Shown: piece after piece, positions 11,601 through 22,599 of the stretch | How the letters are laid out: every line of letters starts with the position of its first letter | Numbering within the stretch: the stretch's first letter is position 1 | NCBI GenBank assembly: GCA_945643635.1 | Contig: CALZFC010000349.1 | Location: 1,993,501 to 2,057,500, forward strand | DNA from: Allodiplogaster sudhausi | Lineage: Eukaryota > Nematoda > Chromadorea > Rhabditida > Diplogasteridae | DNA: 64,000 nt | Direction: 5' to 3' | Notes under the pieces: generated by a model | The model's database searches: none | Seen by the model: only the letters and a program-made list of their open reading frames with translations | What the model was told of the DNA's origin: nothing | Made by a program: the position numbers and the translations under genes

Positions 11601-13404
11601 TAGAGCGAGAGAGAGAGAAAGTGAAACGTTCCTTAGCAGCGTCAGCTTTGCCTTCAATGGTATTTCCATCATTGATGGTAAACTCGCCCTTTCCTCCTGC
11701 CAAGCTTGCCAAAAAGTGTGACTTCCAGTCATAATTTTTTGTTCCCAAGCTGAATAAAAGAGTATTGAAAGAGTGTTCGATTAGTTGAATCGGCAATCAT
11801 CAGGTAAAATATATGTAGGCCAAGCGAGTTACATGCTTCATTTGTATCGTGCCTCAATTAGCGGAGTGAAAGATGTCTCAGTGAACAGCAAACAGCTGAG
11901 TGAGCAATGAAAGATCGAATTAATGCAGCAGAGGACGCAGTGGTTATAAGAAGATTAAAAAAAAACACTTTTAGAAATGGAATTTTTTCAACACAGTTGT
12001 TTATTGGAATCTCACACTCTCCATCACGTGGATTTGAATAGAAAGCTTTGAAAGTTGAAGTCCTCCATTTATTAGGCGTACTTTTACTAGCATTTTCCAT
12101 GGTGAAAGTGTCAACGCGCATGTCAACTAAAAGCAGGTTTCCACATGTCAAGCATTGTTTAATCTTATCCATTGAGTTCCGTGGATCTTTTTGCGTTTCT
12201 CCATTTCCTACACCAGAAAACGAGTATTTAATAAACTAGTAAATAAATAAATAACTGCGTCTGATAAGTCAGCTATAAGAATGATTTGATGCTTGCAGTC
12301 CTCGTCGCGTACAAATTCAGAGTCAGACTCATATAAATGGCTCGTATGCATCTGTTCATCGCCATCTGCCTCGCCGCGACTTGCCCCGCAGTTCAATTTG
12401 ATATCCAAATCGTACAAAAACTTTAAGAAAAAGTCAAAACTTAAACAGTTTTTTTCCTTCTATTATCAGGCCCCCTCCAGTGAGCAGCACAACTCCGGAT
12501 GGAGGCGGCGTAACAACAAGTTCAACGGTTACAACTCCAACAACTCCTCCACCAACCTGCGACAAATGCAAAGCCGTTGAGTACAAGGTAAAGTATTCTT
12601 TTTGGTTTGGCTCTATATAATGCTTCAACTTGCTATTTCGTAGTATTCAATCTCGTTTTGATATCAAGACTGTTTGGGGAAGTTGGGAAAAAATCTTAAT
12701 TATGTACTGCTCTCTCTCTCTCTCTCTGGCCAGCTCTCACAATGACTAAAGATCACAGGTGCCAGAGAAGCCAGAGGTCTGTGGCGGCGACAAGTTTTAT
12801 TGCACGGACGACGCCCTCCTCTCGAAGGGAGCCACTCCGCCGTGTCCGACGGCCTCGTGCAAGAATGGAGCAAGGCTCTTCGCATACGATGTTAGTTGCT
12901 CTAGGATTTAGAGCCATTTCTGTTTGTAACAAAGAACCACACTTTTTTCACTTTTCTAACTTATTTTCTGTTCAATTTGATCTACTTAAAGTTGTGTGTA
13001 ACTTTTCAGGAGGCGGCCGGCACAGCCGAGCCCGTGACCGGGCAGCTTTCATGCGCACTCGCATCACCGCCCAAATATGAAGATGCTGCGACTCCGCCAA
13101 AGACGTTCAAAGACGGCGCAAGCGTCTTTTGTCAGGCCGGTCAGTTGCGAAACGTTCCAGTAATTGAATTGAAGAGTACTTCACATTTGCTGGGTCATTA
13201 TGCTTCTAATTTTAAGAGACAAATACTTTAGACAAAATCTGCATGTGTCCTGCCTTGGAATATGCTGCGGACGGTCCGGATGCTGAGGACAAGGACGAAC
13301 TGATAGAGGATGTCCGCCTCGCAAAATACGGTTGTTCATCAAAAAACTGTGCCCTCTATCAGATGCGATACTCTGGTGTAAGTTCTTTTTAATCTCTTTA
13401 ATTG

Positions 13405-13408
<4 letters not shown>

Positions 13409-13438
<30 letters not shown>
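13409..13438. repeat. (AT)n microsatellite at the foldback insertion site
   Basis: About 15 AT units directly abut the left end of the foldback element. The right end is followed by ATACATACTATAT. This suggests insertion into an AT-rich target. Confidence 0.8.
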
Positions 13439-13440
<2 letters not shown>

Positions 13441-14705
13441 CGCGATTTGCGAGAGAATCGCAAGTTATCTAAAGAGCCAGGGACCCGGCAAAATTAGATT
13501 TCGCTTAAAAGCGCATTATAGGTACTTTTTAACACGACGAAACGATTGGAATGGGTCCAAAAGTCCGAAATCGCCATTTTGACGAGCTATGCGAGATATA
13601 AAATTCGAATGCTCGGTGAGACCAGCCGAGATGTCCGCACATTCACGTTTGCAGATTCGCCCACAATAAAGGAGTATTAGTAAACATTTTGCCATAAATA
13701 TAGAAGATATTGCTCAAGTAGAATTTTAAAATATCCTATTTTAGAGTCGCTGTGGCCTATAGACTTTGGAGAGGCGTCGTTATCTTATATCGCATTTTAT
13801 CATGGGTTTTCTATCTCATTTCGTAGAGCTGAAAATTCTCTTTCGAATGAGCTATAGTATGTCAGATATCGACGAGTTCTTTCATGTTTCCCAGTCCTTA
13901 ATCCGTTGAAATGCACGGCGTTCGGCGCCTGCGGAGCGACGCGCACTTTGTATGGGCGCTTCCCAATCCGAAAGTGCAACACAATCGATAATCTGTCGAA
14001 AGGCAGCCGAGGGAAGTCATTATTAAGGCTATAAATGCAATTTAAATGCAAAAGGAAGATTTCCATAAGCGGGCAAAAGGCTTGGAATCTCCCGGGAATC
14101 GAACCTGGGACGTCGTGATTGCAAGTAAAACACTTACGCAATACGCTATACATGTTTCAAAGTGACCATAAGATGCGTTTATTATGACGTGCCCGAACAT
14201 AACTCAGAAATGCTGCGTAGACGCTGAACACAACAGTTTAAGGACTGGGAAGCATTAATGACCTCGTCGACATCTGACATCCGAAAGCTCAATCGAAAGA
14301 GAATTTTCAGCTCTACGAAATAAGATAGAAAAAACATGATAAAATCCCATATAAGATAACGACGCCTCTCCAAAGTCTAGAGGCCACAGCGACTCTAAAA
14401 TTGAATATTTTAAAATTCTACTTGAATAGAATTCTAAAGCAATATTTTCTTTATTTATGGTAAAATTATTATAAATATTGCTTTATTGTGCGCGAATCTG
14501 CGAACGCGAATGTGAGGGCATCTCGGCATGTCTCTTCGAGCTCTCGAATTTTAAATCTCGCACAACTCGCCAAAATGGCGTTTCCAGACTCCCGAACCCA
14601 TTTCAATCGTTTCGCCGTGTTAAATAGTACCTATAAAGAACGTTTGAGCGAAATCTAATTTTTCCGGGTCCCCTGCCCTTTTGATTCTCTCGCAAATCGC
14701 GTCAT
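13437..14705. mobile_element. Foldback element (about 1.27 kb) with long inverted arms
   Basis: The left terminus (13437 on, ATGACGCGATTTGCGAGAGA) is mirrored at 14705 (TCTCTCGCAAATCGCGTCAT); paired ends sum to 28142. Diverged inverted arms extend inward for roughly 450-500 bp to an unpaired core at about 13920-14210. It lies in intron 5 of gene B; the matching intron of gene A is only about 130 bp, so gene A gives the empty site. Single-ended relics of the same terminus are at about 29625-29650 and 31840-31912. No transposase is seen, so it is a non-autonomous foldback or long-TIR MITE. Confidence 0.82.
14085..14155 (-). other. tRNA-like segment in the foldback core
   Basis: On the minus strand there is a perfect B-box-like GGTTCGATTCC flanked by a complementary stem (CCC before, GGG after). 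It is preceded at the right distance by an A-box-like TAGCGTATTG. An anticodon stem does not pair convincingly, so this is not called as a functional tRNA. It is more likely a tRNA-derived or SINE-like fragment captured by the foldback element. Confidence 0.4.
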
Positions 14706-15881
14706 ATACATACTATATTACAAATGTGTCAGCACTCGCTCTTGGCCTTCGGTTGAAATAAGTCCGCGAATGAATTAATCAATAATAACAAAATTCATCG
14801 CAGGGCGGAGGAACTCTCGACTTCGTGACATGTAATCCAGCCTTGTCTGGCTTCGTGGACCAGAGTGGTGCGCCTGTCACCAAGCCAATCGCGTGCTGTC
14901 AGTCTCTTTTACACTTTATCTCACGTTTTCTGCTAAAATCGATTTTTTTTTACATTTATTCTGTCGAACGTCGTTAATGCTTAAAGATGTATTGTATCTT
15001 GCCATTAATGGAACGATTACAAATAGTATCCTCATATACATAGAATTTTGGTACCTTGTTCAATCCAAACTCATTTTCAGGCCACTTCTGCTCCACATTT
15101 ACCTATCTATCCTCTCGATGTCGCACAAGGTGCCAACCAGGCGATACCTTATATGCCTACGTAAGCGCCTTCAGCTTTGCTACCGTTGTATTAAGTTTGT
15201 CCAAGTATACATTTACGCCGTTTAATTTTATGCGACGTGCTTAACGTTAGATCCAACCTTTGAGGAGTGTCGGATTATTGAAAGAGGTTCTTTTTTTTGC
15301 TTGTGATTGCGCTTATTGGAAGGGTGCTTCTAAAACAAAATTGGAACTCGCGCAAGCTATCATGGCAACTCTTTCAGAAAACCGAGGCACCACCTGGTGT
15401 CATCATGGCAAAGCCAGAGGACGTTCGATGTGACGAGGCTTCAAAATTGTGGCAACCCCTCAACATCCCCATACTCCACCAAGCGACGTGCGCCACCCCA
15501 GGTTGTTCTAAATTACACACTTCCTTCATACTGGGGCTTCGATGCAAAGAATTTGCTGGGGATAGCCAGGGACCTTGAGGACTATCCATGCCCAGTTTGA
15601 AGCCAAGCTATGATTTTCCAATCTTCCGCCGAAGATTTTGGTGGGTCGTTCCATATTAAATGTAACAGTTCTTTTTCTCCCAGCTGCGTCACTGCAGATG
15701 ACTCAGCCACCGAGCACGATGGCGAAGTGCCCGCTCGGCGATCTCGGCGGAGGAACCTTCTCCGACTTGCGCTACACTTACGACATCAATCTAAGCGGAA
15801 CCGTGTGCGTGTATGCAGTCTGCCGTACCGGACTCATCAGCACCGTCAGTTGACAAAATTTTCGTGATCAATACATAGATA

Positions 15882-16278
15882 CCGTGTGTTCTCTATTAGT
15901 CCCCGTTTACTGGAACCCCCTCTCTAATAGTACCCACCCAATGAAAATGATCTTGAAAAACAGTACCTTCCGTCTAGTAGAACCCCCTTCCAATAGTGCC
16001 CCTCCCCTAAAAGACTAATACCTAGGCTCGAGAACTCGAATGGGCTTATGAGGCATGAGATGCTGAAAATCCCAAAGAACTGAATGTAAAATCATTCAAA
16101 CCCTGCGGTAAAACGGATATTCCACTGATGATTCAATTGAATATCGAGCAATGGTTCTTCTTTTTTGAGATCAAAATGTTGTTGTCAAACTTTTAGAATA
16201 TCACCTTGAAAAATAGTACCACTCCCTCTAGTAGAAATCTTCCCGATCGCAAAAGTATTGAAAAATAGCACCCCGGTT
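15882..16278. mobile_element. TA-flanked MITE, copy 1 (3' end degraded)
   Basis: Begins at a TA with CCGTGTGTTCTCTATTAGT, then repeats of C-rich AATAGTACCCC / TAGAACCCCC. It shares the internal segment around GAGAACTCGAATGGG with copies 2 and 3. The expected right terminus stops near ACCCCGGTTTTT. The flanks match gene A's uninterrupted AATACATAGATA sequence at about 2640-2655, giving a filled/empty site comparison. Confidence 0.75.
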
Positions 16279-16470
16279 TTTCGCATGCAAGTTATTTTTA
16301 TTCGTTCTGATAAATATCTTTAGACATATATGTATGTATAAATGCATTTATGATGTCTGATGATTTTTTGAAGAATACTTCACCTAGTCGACTAATAGAA
16401 GTGTGCAGAAAATTAACTTGCAATTCAAATCTGACCATTATTTCGCCTTTCTTACAGATTTTTCTATCGA

Positions 16471-17450
16471 AAATGGATTTTTTAGAAACTTTTTCCCGAT
16501 CAAAATTGAAGTGCGTCCAAAGGGATATCGAACGGTATATTTGTTTTCGTCAAGTTCGGAAAATTAGCCGAGTTATGGTTCATCATATTTTGAAGGGTAC
16601 TGTACTGTTTCTCGAACGGAATTTTTCTGAAAAAAATTAAAATGTGCGGTATGTTGTAGAGGACGTCGAGTTGTAAAGGTGAGCCAATTTTCATAAACGA
16701 AATCGAAAAAAATTCCCCAGGGCAGCACCCAATAATACCGTAGTTTAATGGTCTTTGCTTGCCCAGCACGTTGTAATCTTCCAAATCGAACAGGGATATT
16801 AAGAAAGAAACAAGAGTAAATGATATGGTAGATTAATCCTGACAGAACATTTTTTTTGTTCACATTATGCCTTTCAATGTATGCGCATTTGGAATACAAA
16901 TCGAGAATCATAAATACAGTAAGGTTCCATTAATATACATTTATCAGATGTTTTCATTGATAGAATTACATATAGTGGTGAACGACATTGAACTATTTTA
17001 TCCCAAACTCGAAATTGTCAAATTAATCTCCTCTTTCCTGTTGTTGAAAGAACGACGAAACCGACAGCAGGCATCCTGATTTTTCTGTTTATTTTTTTTC
17101 AATTTAATCCAACCTGTGAAACGCCCACATGCACAAGATGCTAAATTTATGAAGTGAAGCTAAGTAGAGCAAACATCGGTATTGAAGTGAATGTATGTAT
17201 GTATGTATATATGAATAATCCGTATTTATGTCCGTTACCAGTAACTACGGATATAGTATAATATTCCAAAAATGATTATCTATTTTAAATATGCTTCTGT
17301 CTGTGAGAGCAATAAACAAACATTTTGTTCCCTTTTCTATTCCAGCTGTTGTGACCTTCCGAAACACCAAGGGTGGCAAGGGCATAAAAATAAAGACGAA
17401 ACAAGGAAAATAAAAAGAAGAAGAAAAAGAAGAAGAAGAAGAAATACATA
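16471..17450. other. Non-coding stretch with repeat relics
   Basis: No supported gene. About 16740-16810 in reverse resembles the ShKT-promoter cassette. A fuller plus-strand relic at about 17320-17500 carries CAGCTGTTGTGACCTTCC, an AAGAAG-rich run, then CATATAAAAATGATC and TTCACTCACAGTG. It looks like an orphan promoter copy with no gene behind it. Confidence 0.45.
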
Positions 17451-17844
17451 TTGATGTTCCATATAAAAATGATCTATTTCACTCACAGTGCCTTTTCACT
17501 GAAAATATTCACCCATCCTTTGCTGTTCTGCGAATTAGAAAAAAATCACAGATCCCAACGAGGTGAGAGAGTTTGAGAAAAATACGACAGATCGACTTGA
17601 GGCATGCCAGGATAATAATTATTGTTTTATGAGAATCGCTCTCCTTATTTTCTTTTGCAGTAGGAATTCGATGAACAATTTATTTATATGCCGCTGTACA
17701 GATAATTCATACACTTACATTAGCAGGCCAATTTTCCATTCAGTTTCATCAAACCGCACAAGATAATATGAGCCGTTGGTGATGTGAAATCGACGACCAC
17801 TTGTACGAGAGGCTAAAATTATAAAGTGAAGTATGTATGTTCAA

Positions 17845-18110
17845 AAATTATTTAAAGGAAGGCGATCGCCGAAAAAAACTGCTGCGTTCGCACTGGAAGT
17901 TGGCCTCTTGACCTCTTGACCGGGCAAGACAATTTCGTCAAGACAATGATTGTCAAAAGCATGCAAGACAATATTGTCTTGGTTATATTTTAAGACAAAT
18001 TGTCTTGAGCGATTGTCTTGACCTCTCAAGACAGTCTTCTTTGTGTGCCGTTGTGCTCTTTCGCAGGTCCCAGAAACACTATGCTTGAAAATGGCGGGCG
18101 AGGATGACAA
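17845..18110. mobile_element. F2 element interrupted by an AAGACAAT array
   Basis: The ends and core (GGAAGGCGATCGCCGAAAAA; GCTCTTTCGCAGGTCCCAG) match the copy at 26150-26260. Between them, 17925-18035 holds about nine copies of AAGACAAT or its complement in both orientations, including the perfect palindrome AAGACAATATTGTCTT. Confidence 0.55.
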
Positions 18111-18205
18111 GAGTAAGTATTCATTTATTTTGGTGTATTTTTACTTTAGTGTATTTTGGGTAGCGGTATTTTTAAATCTCGATTTATTATTTCACGGCGA
18201 TCGTC

Positions 18206-18480
18206 CTATTTTAATTGTTTTGACGAAAATTTCATTTTGTCCATTTGTCTAGTCCTTCTGTTGTGATCTTTCACATCACCAAGCATGGCAAGCGCTATTA
18301 ACAAAGAAAGAAAAGCGACAAGTGAAAAAGAGGAAAAGGGCAAATATGAAAAGGAACAAACAAGGCCAAATAAAAAAGAAGAAGAAGAAAAACAGATTAA
18401 TGCCCAGTATATAAAGCGATGATCGAACATTCTCAATCACTGTGGCCTCGCATTGTTCATATATCTACATATTTAGTCAT
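18206..18480 (+). promoter_or_regulatory. Promoter cassette of gene C
   Basis: The same block precedes genes C, D and E: TTCATTTTGTCCATTTGTCT, GTTGTGATCTTTCA, CACCAAGCATGGCAAG, an A-rich AAGAAG run, AGATTAATGCC, a TATA-like box (TATATAAAG at 18408-18416), then CAATCACTGTGGCCTCGCAT as the likely transcription-start area. The ATG follows some 400 bp on. Repetition before three related genes is the evidence; the start site itself is not proven. Confidence 0.55.
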
Positions 18481-18668
18481 ACATATGCGCTTTTAGATCA
18501 TGCGCTAAGTTTATGGCGAAATATGTTACTTGTAGAATATACATACATACAGTTAGGTTATTATTCGGCGCAAAAGATTGAAGATCTATTAAAATTTAGA
18601 GGAAATACACACAAATATACATATGTACATATGTAGATATCAGGATGAAATCTACATATATACATATG

Positions 18669-18679
<11 letters not shown>

Positions 18680-18705
<26 letters not shown>
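18680..18705. repeat. (AT)n microsatellite
   Basis: About 12 AT units in the 5' region of gene C. Confidence 0.8.
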
Positions 18706-18708
<3 letters not shown>

Positions 18709-18880
18709 ATTGAAATTCCAGAGATACAACTCCTCTCATGATATTTTATTTATTTGAGCAAATGTGCCTTGTGGAACTTATTTTACATATAAATATTGGT
18801 TAGAGGTGCATAATAGTTATGACAATTGATTAATTTAATGAAATAATGATTGAGTGATCTTTCACGTTCCATTTCTGAAA

Positions 18881-21074
18881 ATGAAGTCAGTGCTGGTTCT
18901 CTCCATAAGCGTATTGTCAATTTGTTTCAGTGTGGTAGTCGACGATTCGTGCTCCACTAATGGAAAGGTTAATGTTTTATTATTCTTTGAAATAAATTAA
19001 TTTTAGCCAAATAAGAGAAAAAAACAGGTAGGATAAGAGTTTCTGCAGAAACTAGAAAGAGTCTCAACCGTGATCCATTTGAATTTCTCTAATCAATATA
19101 CCGTATTTTCTCTATTAGTGCCCCTCCCTCTATTAGAACCCCCCCCTCTAATAGTGCCCCCCTCTCGTGAGGGTATTGAAAAATAGTACCCCTCCTTCTA
19201 ATAGAACCCCCCCCCCCTCCAATAGTGCCCCCCCTATTAGTCTAATACCTCGGCGCGAAATGTACCTCGAATGGATTCTGGAGGCTCTTCCCATTGAATT
19301 AATCACAAATTCTTTCAAAATTTACAGTAAAATGGATCTTCCGATGATGATCCAATTGAAAAACCTTTTTTCTTAGGAATAAATTGTTGTTTACAAACTT
19401 TTAGCCAATCACATTGAAAAATAGTACCCCTCCCTCTAATAGAACCCCCCCCTCTAATAGTGCCCCCCTCTCGCAAGGGGATTGAAAAATAGTGCCCCCG
19501 GGGGCACTAATAGAGAAAATACGGTAGTCACAGGTCTCTAAAACACTTTGATTGACTATGAATGAATCCACTCGACTTCTGCAAATTTCAGTTCGATTGG
19601 TCAGCTGTGGCATGCGAGGATGTAAACGACGCATCGGTTGTAATTCTTCTTTCGAATATCAGATTCTGAAGTACTCAAAGAAATATTTCAGCTTTGCGCT
19701 AAGCAGTTTCCAAATGAAGTGGCGACAGCTGCAGGTCCGGCAACCACGGCTGCAGTGGCTGGTGCTGAAATAAATACGCGGATCAGGAAATTTGTCAGCG
19801 ACTCAAGCGTAAGTTTTTTTTAAAGGATTGTCAAAAAATGGCATACCGCGGTCCTTGACACTGCTGTCATTCTCGCTCATTGTCGGGTATGGCGCCAACA
19901 ATATCACTTTAAAATAGTGATATTGTTGGCGCCATACCCGACAATTCTTCTATCGTTAGTTTCATTTTGGAAGAACAACGTTTATTCGATTTCTTTTTCA
20001 GGGGAACTTGGACCCACAATACAAAGATTTGGCTGTGAAAAGTTGCCCAAAGAGGTGCGGACTGTGCTGTAAAAGGGAGGAGTTCGACTGCACGAATCCT
20101 GGTTAGTTCATCTCTTGGCTGCGGCCTGTTCATTACTACTTCTGCTACTTGCTATAGTGTTGTTCAAGTTGGCCTCCAACATAATCTATTATTCTAGGAA
20201 TAGATCTCAGTTGTGCTTCCATAGAAAACAAGCTGTGCAAAGATCCGGCGTTCAAAGAGGTACGTTGTTATGAAAGCGTTTTGGAAATTTCTTTAAAAAG
20301 TCTTGACTTTACTTGAGATGCTCGTGAAAAACTGTCCACAGACCTGTGGCTTCTGCAAAGAGCTTACTGGTACCTGTTGGGACAAGAGCCCAAATTGCGT
20401 GAAATCCCTTTGCAACGATATGGTTAGAGGAAATCAAGAACAAGAACAAAACAAGACATTTGATTTTCAGGAGATCGCAACGAAAGTCGGCCCGAAAACG
20501 TGTGGCAGGTGTTCGGGTTAGCCTAATCAAAATTCGCTTTTGTCTCTCTTATAGCAACTATATTGCATAATTATCTTGTACAGCTAATTTACTTCAGACC
20601 CAATTAAGCCAGTTGTGCCTGTCGCGGAATGCGCCGACCAACATCCAAAGTATACGAGTCCTTGTTTATTTATTATTAAAATTAATTGTAAATTACCATA
20701 TTTTTCCGAGGCTGTTTGCGTTGTCCAACCCTCCAGAAAATGGTGGTGCAAGCAGGGGAGATAGAATGTAGGGTGTTTCAAATGTTAAAAAAAATGGAAG
20801 CTTGAAGTATCGGAGAAGATACACAAAGGGTGTTCAAACTGGAATGATACTGTGAACCATCAGATGATTGGTCTATGCGAAGTTGTTTGCATGTAATTTT
20901 TCGTTATCCAAAATTTCCTCTCAGCTGCTTATGAGTTTCAGTTCTTGGATATGCAAAGCTTGCTATTTCAGTTGCTATTCGTGGAACCAAAATGGCTTCT
21001 GCTCGTCAAGCGGCGGTTACTCTCTTGAGACAAGGAGAACTTATTGCGCCAAAACTTGCAATGTCTGTTCATGA
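18881..21074 (+). CDS. Gene C: secreted protein with several ShKT domains (about 238 aa)
   Basis: Exons: 18881-18967, 19592-19636, 19692-19808, 20002-20101, 20198-20259, 20318-20422, 20471-20516, 20598-20649, 20972-21074; all phases agree. A signal peptide (MKSVLVLSISVLSICFSVVV) is followed by an ShKT-like unit with a long Ala-rich insert ending CPKRCGLC. Next comes a canonical six-Cys ShKT ending NCPQTCGFC, then a degenerate one in which Cys4 is Gly (VGPKTCGRC). The C-terminal domain is canonical, running from ECADQHPNCYSWNQNGFC to CAKTCNVCS. ShKT domains fold around three disulfides and in invertebrates occur in secreted enzymes and defence or matrix proteins. No catalytic domain is present. 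The 48-nt intron 20423-20470 is also open in frame. AATAAA follows at about 21153. MITE copy 2 lies in intron 1. Confidence 0.82.
19101..19524. mobile_element. TA-flanked MITE, copy 2 (complete, about 424 bp)
   Basis: CCGTATTTTCTCTATTAGTG at the left and CACTAATAGAGAAAATACGG at the right form perfect terminal inverted repeats, flanked by TA on both sides as in Tc1/mariner-type integration. Subterminal regions are runs of AATAGTACCCC / AATAGAACCCCC in both halves. No transposase frame. It sits in intron 1 of gene C. Confidence 0.88.
19881..19943. repeat. Perfect 28-bp inverted repeat (hairpin)
   Basis: 19881-19908 and 19916-19943 are exact reverse complements (arm begins TGTCGGGTATGGCGCC), separated by 7 nt. 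It lies in the intron between exons 3 and 4 of gene C. Confidence 0.92.
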
Positions 21075-21639
21075 GGCTTCAAGCATGGCCGCCAGTACTA
21101 TTCACATTCACAAGACTGATTGTGAGGAGAACGAAGATGTTCCTTTGTCCTATCAATAAAGCACGTCTGATCTGAATATTTCTGTAGAATAAAACACCGT
21201 AGCAGAAGATTGAGCAGATCTAGAAGCAGTCGATTACCCGTTGGCTCTGGGAATGAATCGCACAAAAGGAAACTCTTTCAGATGTGATAAAATAATAATT
21301 AAATTGCTTATTCATATCTGCATTTGATGTACCCCTTTTTAAACCAACAGATGATCTGCATGCTAAAACTAGAATGTATGCAAAAATTAATTTACACGAC
21401 TCCTATTTATTAAGAACAAAAGAATTAATACATTATCGTGTAAAGGCAAATATAAGATAATTTCATTGACAGAAAGACACATCATACTAAAATATATTGA
21501 ACTATTTTATCTCAAATTCAAGATTGTCAAATTAATCTTCTATTTCTCAGGTCGACGAAATCAGTTGAGTGAAAATAGCTAGAGGGCGTAATTTGAAATC
21601 TCATTGTCAGAAAAATTTCTTGGTGATCGCACTTATTTA

Positions 21640-21850
21640 ATTGTCGCAGACGAATGTTTATTTTGTCCATTTGTCTAGTCAAGCTGTTGTGATCTTTCAA
21701 ATCACCAAGCGAGGCAACGGCTATTAAAAAAGAAGAAACAAGAGCAAATAAAGAAGCCCAAGGAGAAAAACAGATTATTGCCCGTGTAAAAAGGAATGAT
21801 CTTGCATTTACACTCACAGTGGTATCTCATTGTTCATACATTTACATATT
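21640..21850 (+). promoter_or_regulatory. Promoter cassette of gene D
   Basis: Same order of blocks as before gene C: TCATTTGTCTAGTC-like sequence, GTTGTGATCTTTCAAATCAC, an A-rich run, AGATTATTGCCC, a weak TATA-like GTGTAAAAAGG at 21784-21794, then CACTCACAGTGG. The gene D start follows about 110 bp after the start-site-like block, closer than in gene C. Confidence 0.5.
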
Positions 21851-21907
21851 TAGCAATATGCTTGTTTTGTAAATACTACAGGTTTTAATTTTATTAGAAT
21901 CTTGCCG

Positions 21908-22597
21908 ATGCGCATCATGAGTCCTCGACTCCTCTTCGTCCTTCTGATTTCCACAATGGCTGCGATTGTCTGCGGCCAAGTCGCGTGTGTTGACAACAAT
22001 CCCAAGTTGGTAGTATCAACTTATGGTATTCGGCAGAAACTATTAAAAAAATATTTAACTTTATAAAATAATAATTTAAAAAAAACTTTCTTGACAGCTG
22101 CGCCGCATGGAACATGAATGGTTTCTGCAGAAGCGACAAATATACGCCATCAGTAAAAGTTCGCACTGTAGCACTGATACAAATCTTGTTATGTCAGAAT
22201 TAAAGATTTTCGCTTTGCGATATATAAATGATCAAACTCTTGGAGGCGCAATATTGCTGTGCGACATGTAGCCAAACCCAGCCGGCGCCTTCCACTCCGG
22301 CTCCAGGCTCCTGCGCGGATTTCTATGGGGAAAAGTTGGACATTACCATTGCTTCGTTCATTTTCACTCTGAGATAGATATCTTCGAAACCGAATTTCAC
22401 ATACTATATGCTTTTTTGAGAAAACACTGCAAAAACAAGCTTAATCGAAGTTCGGGAACAACTTGCTGAGAACTGCAAGAAAGTTCAATTGAAGGTGTCG
22501 CGTATATGCTGCTTCTGGCTTCTGCAGTAACAGTTTTTATACGTCCGAACAGAAAAGGCAGTTCTGCGGCGTCTCGTGCGGGATCTGTCCAGGATGA
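21908..22597 (+). CDS. Gene D: secreted two-domain ShKT protein (about 114 aa)
   Basis: Exons: 21908-22005, 22098-22152, 22246-22334, 22495-22597, with phases 2, 0, 2 agreeing. A signal peptide (MRIMSPRLLFVLLIST, then MAAIVCG) precedes two ShKT domains. Domain 1 runs CVDNNPNCAAWNMNGFC to YCCATC; domain 2 runs SCADFYGEKC, GFC to FCGVSCGIC, then PG-stop. Each has the six cysteines of the family. Two donors are GTTGG-type, and the exon 3 acceptor (CTCTTGGAG) has a weak pyrimidine tract. AATAAA at about 22663. No enzyme domain, so it probably acts outside the cell as a small disulfide-rich effector or structural protein; target unknown. Confidence 0.78.
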
Positions 22598-22599
22598 GC

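Larger units (their letters stand above)
12337..15853 (+). pseudogene. Gene B: decaying inverted copy of gene A
   Basis: Recognisable exons: 12337-12390, 12470-12587, 12759-12890, 13010-13139, 13232-13377, 14804-14897, 15081-15160, 15378-15501 and 15684-15853. Compared with gene A, about 50 bp are missing from the end of exon 1, including the original GTAGTT donor. Using the nearest GT (12391) shifts the frame into exon 2. The equivalents of A exons 10-12 are absent, so the chain ends at TGA 15851-15853. The remaining exons keep open frames and splice signals, and exon 5 is almost identical to A. Exon 7 differs at several residues (CHFCSTF versus CHFCAVF). A shorter secreted isoform could survive with an unseen first exon, but the present exon 1 is broken. 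Confidence 0.7.
8127..16470. repeat. Right arm of large inverted duplication 1
   Basis: Reverse complement of 2400-7440, enlarged by gene J exons (9.4-10.5 kb), a foldback element (13437-14705) and a MITE (15882-16278). Homology continues beyond the MITE to about 16470 (GTGTGCAGAAAAT and neighbouring sequence). It therefore covers the whole gene A region except exons 10-12. Confidence 0.82.

Noticed and set aside
14085..14155. A functional tRNA gene
   Set aside because: Only the B-box and T-arm are convincing; the anticodon stem does not pair and there is no clear acceptor stem.
13800..14373. Two 63-117 codon minus-strand frames as transposase
   Set aside because: They fall in the inverted arms of the foldback element, mirror each other, and lack any transposase motif.
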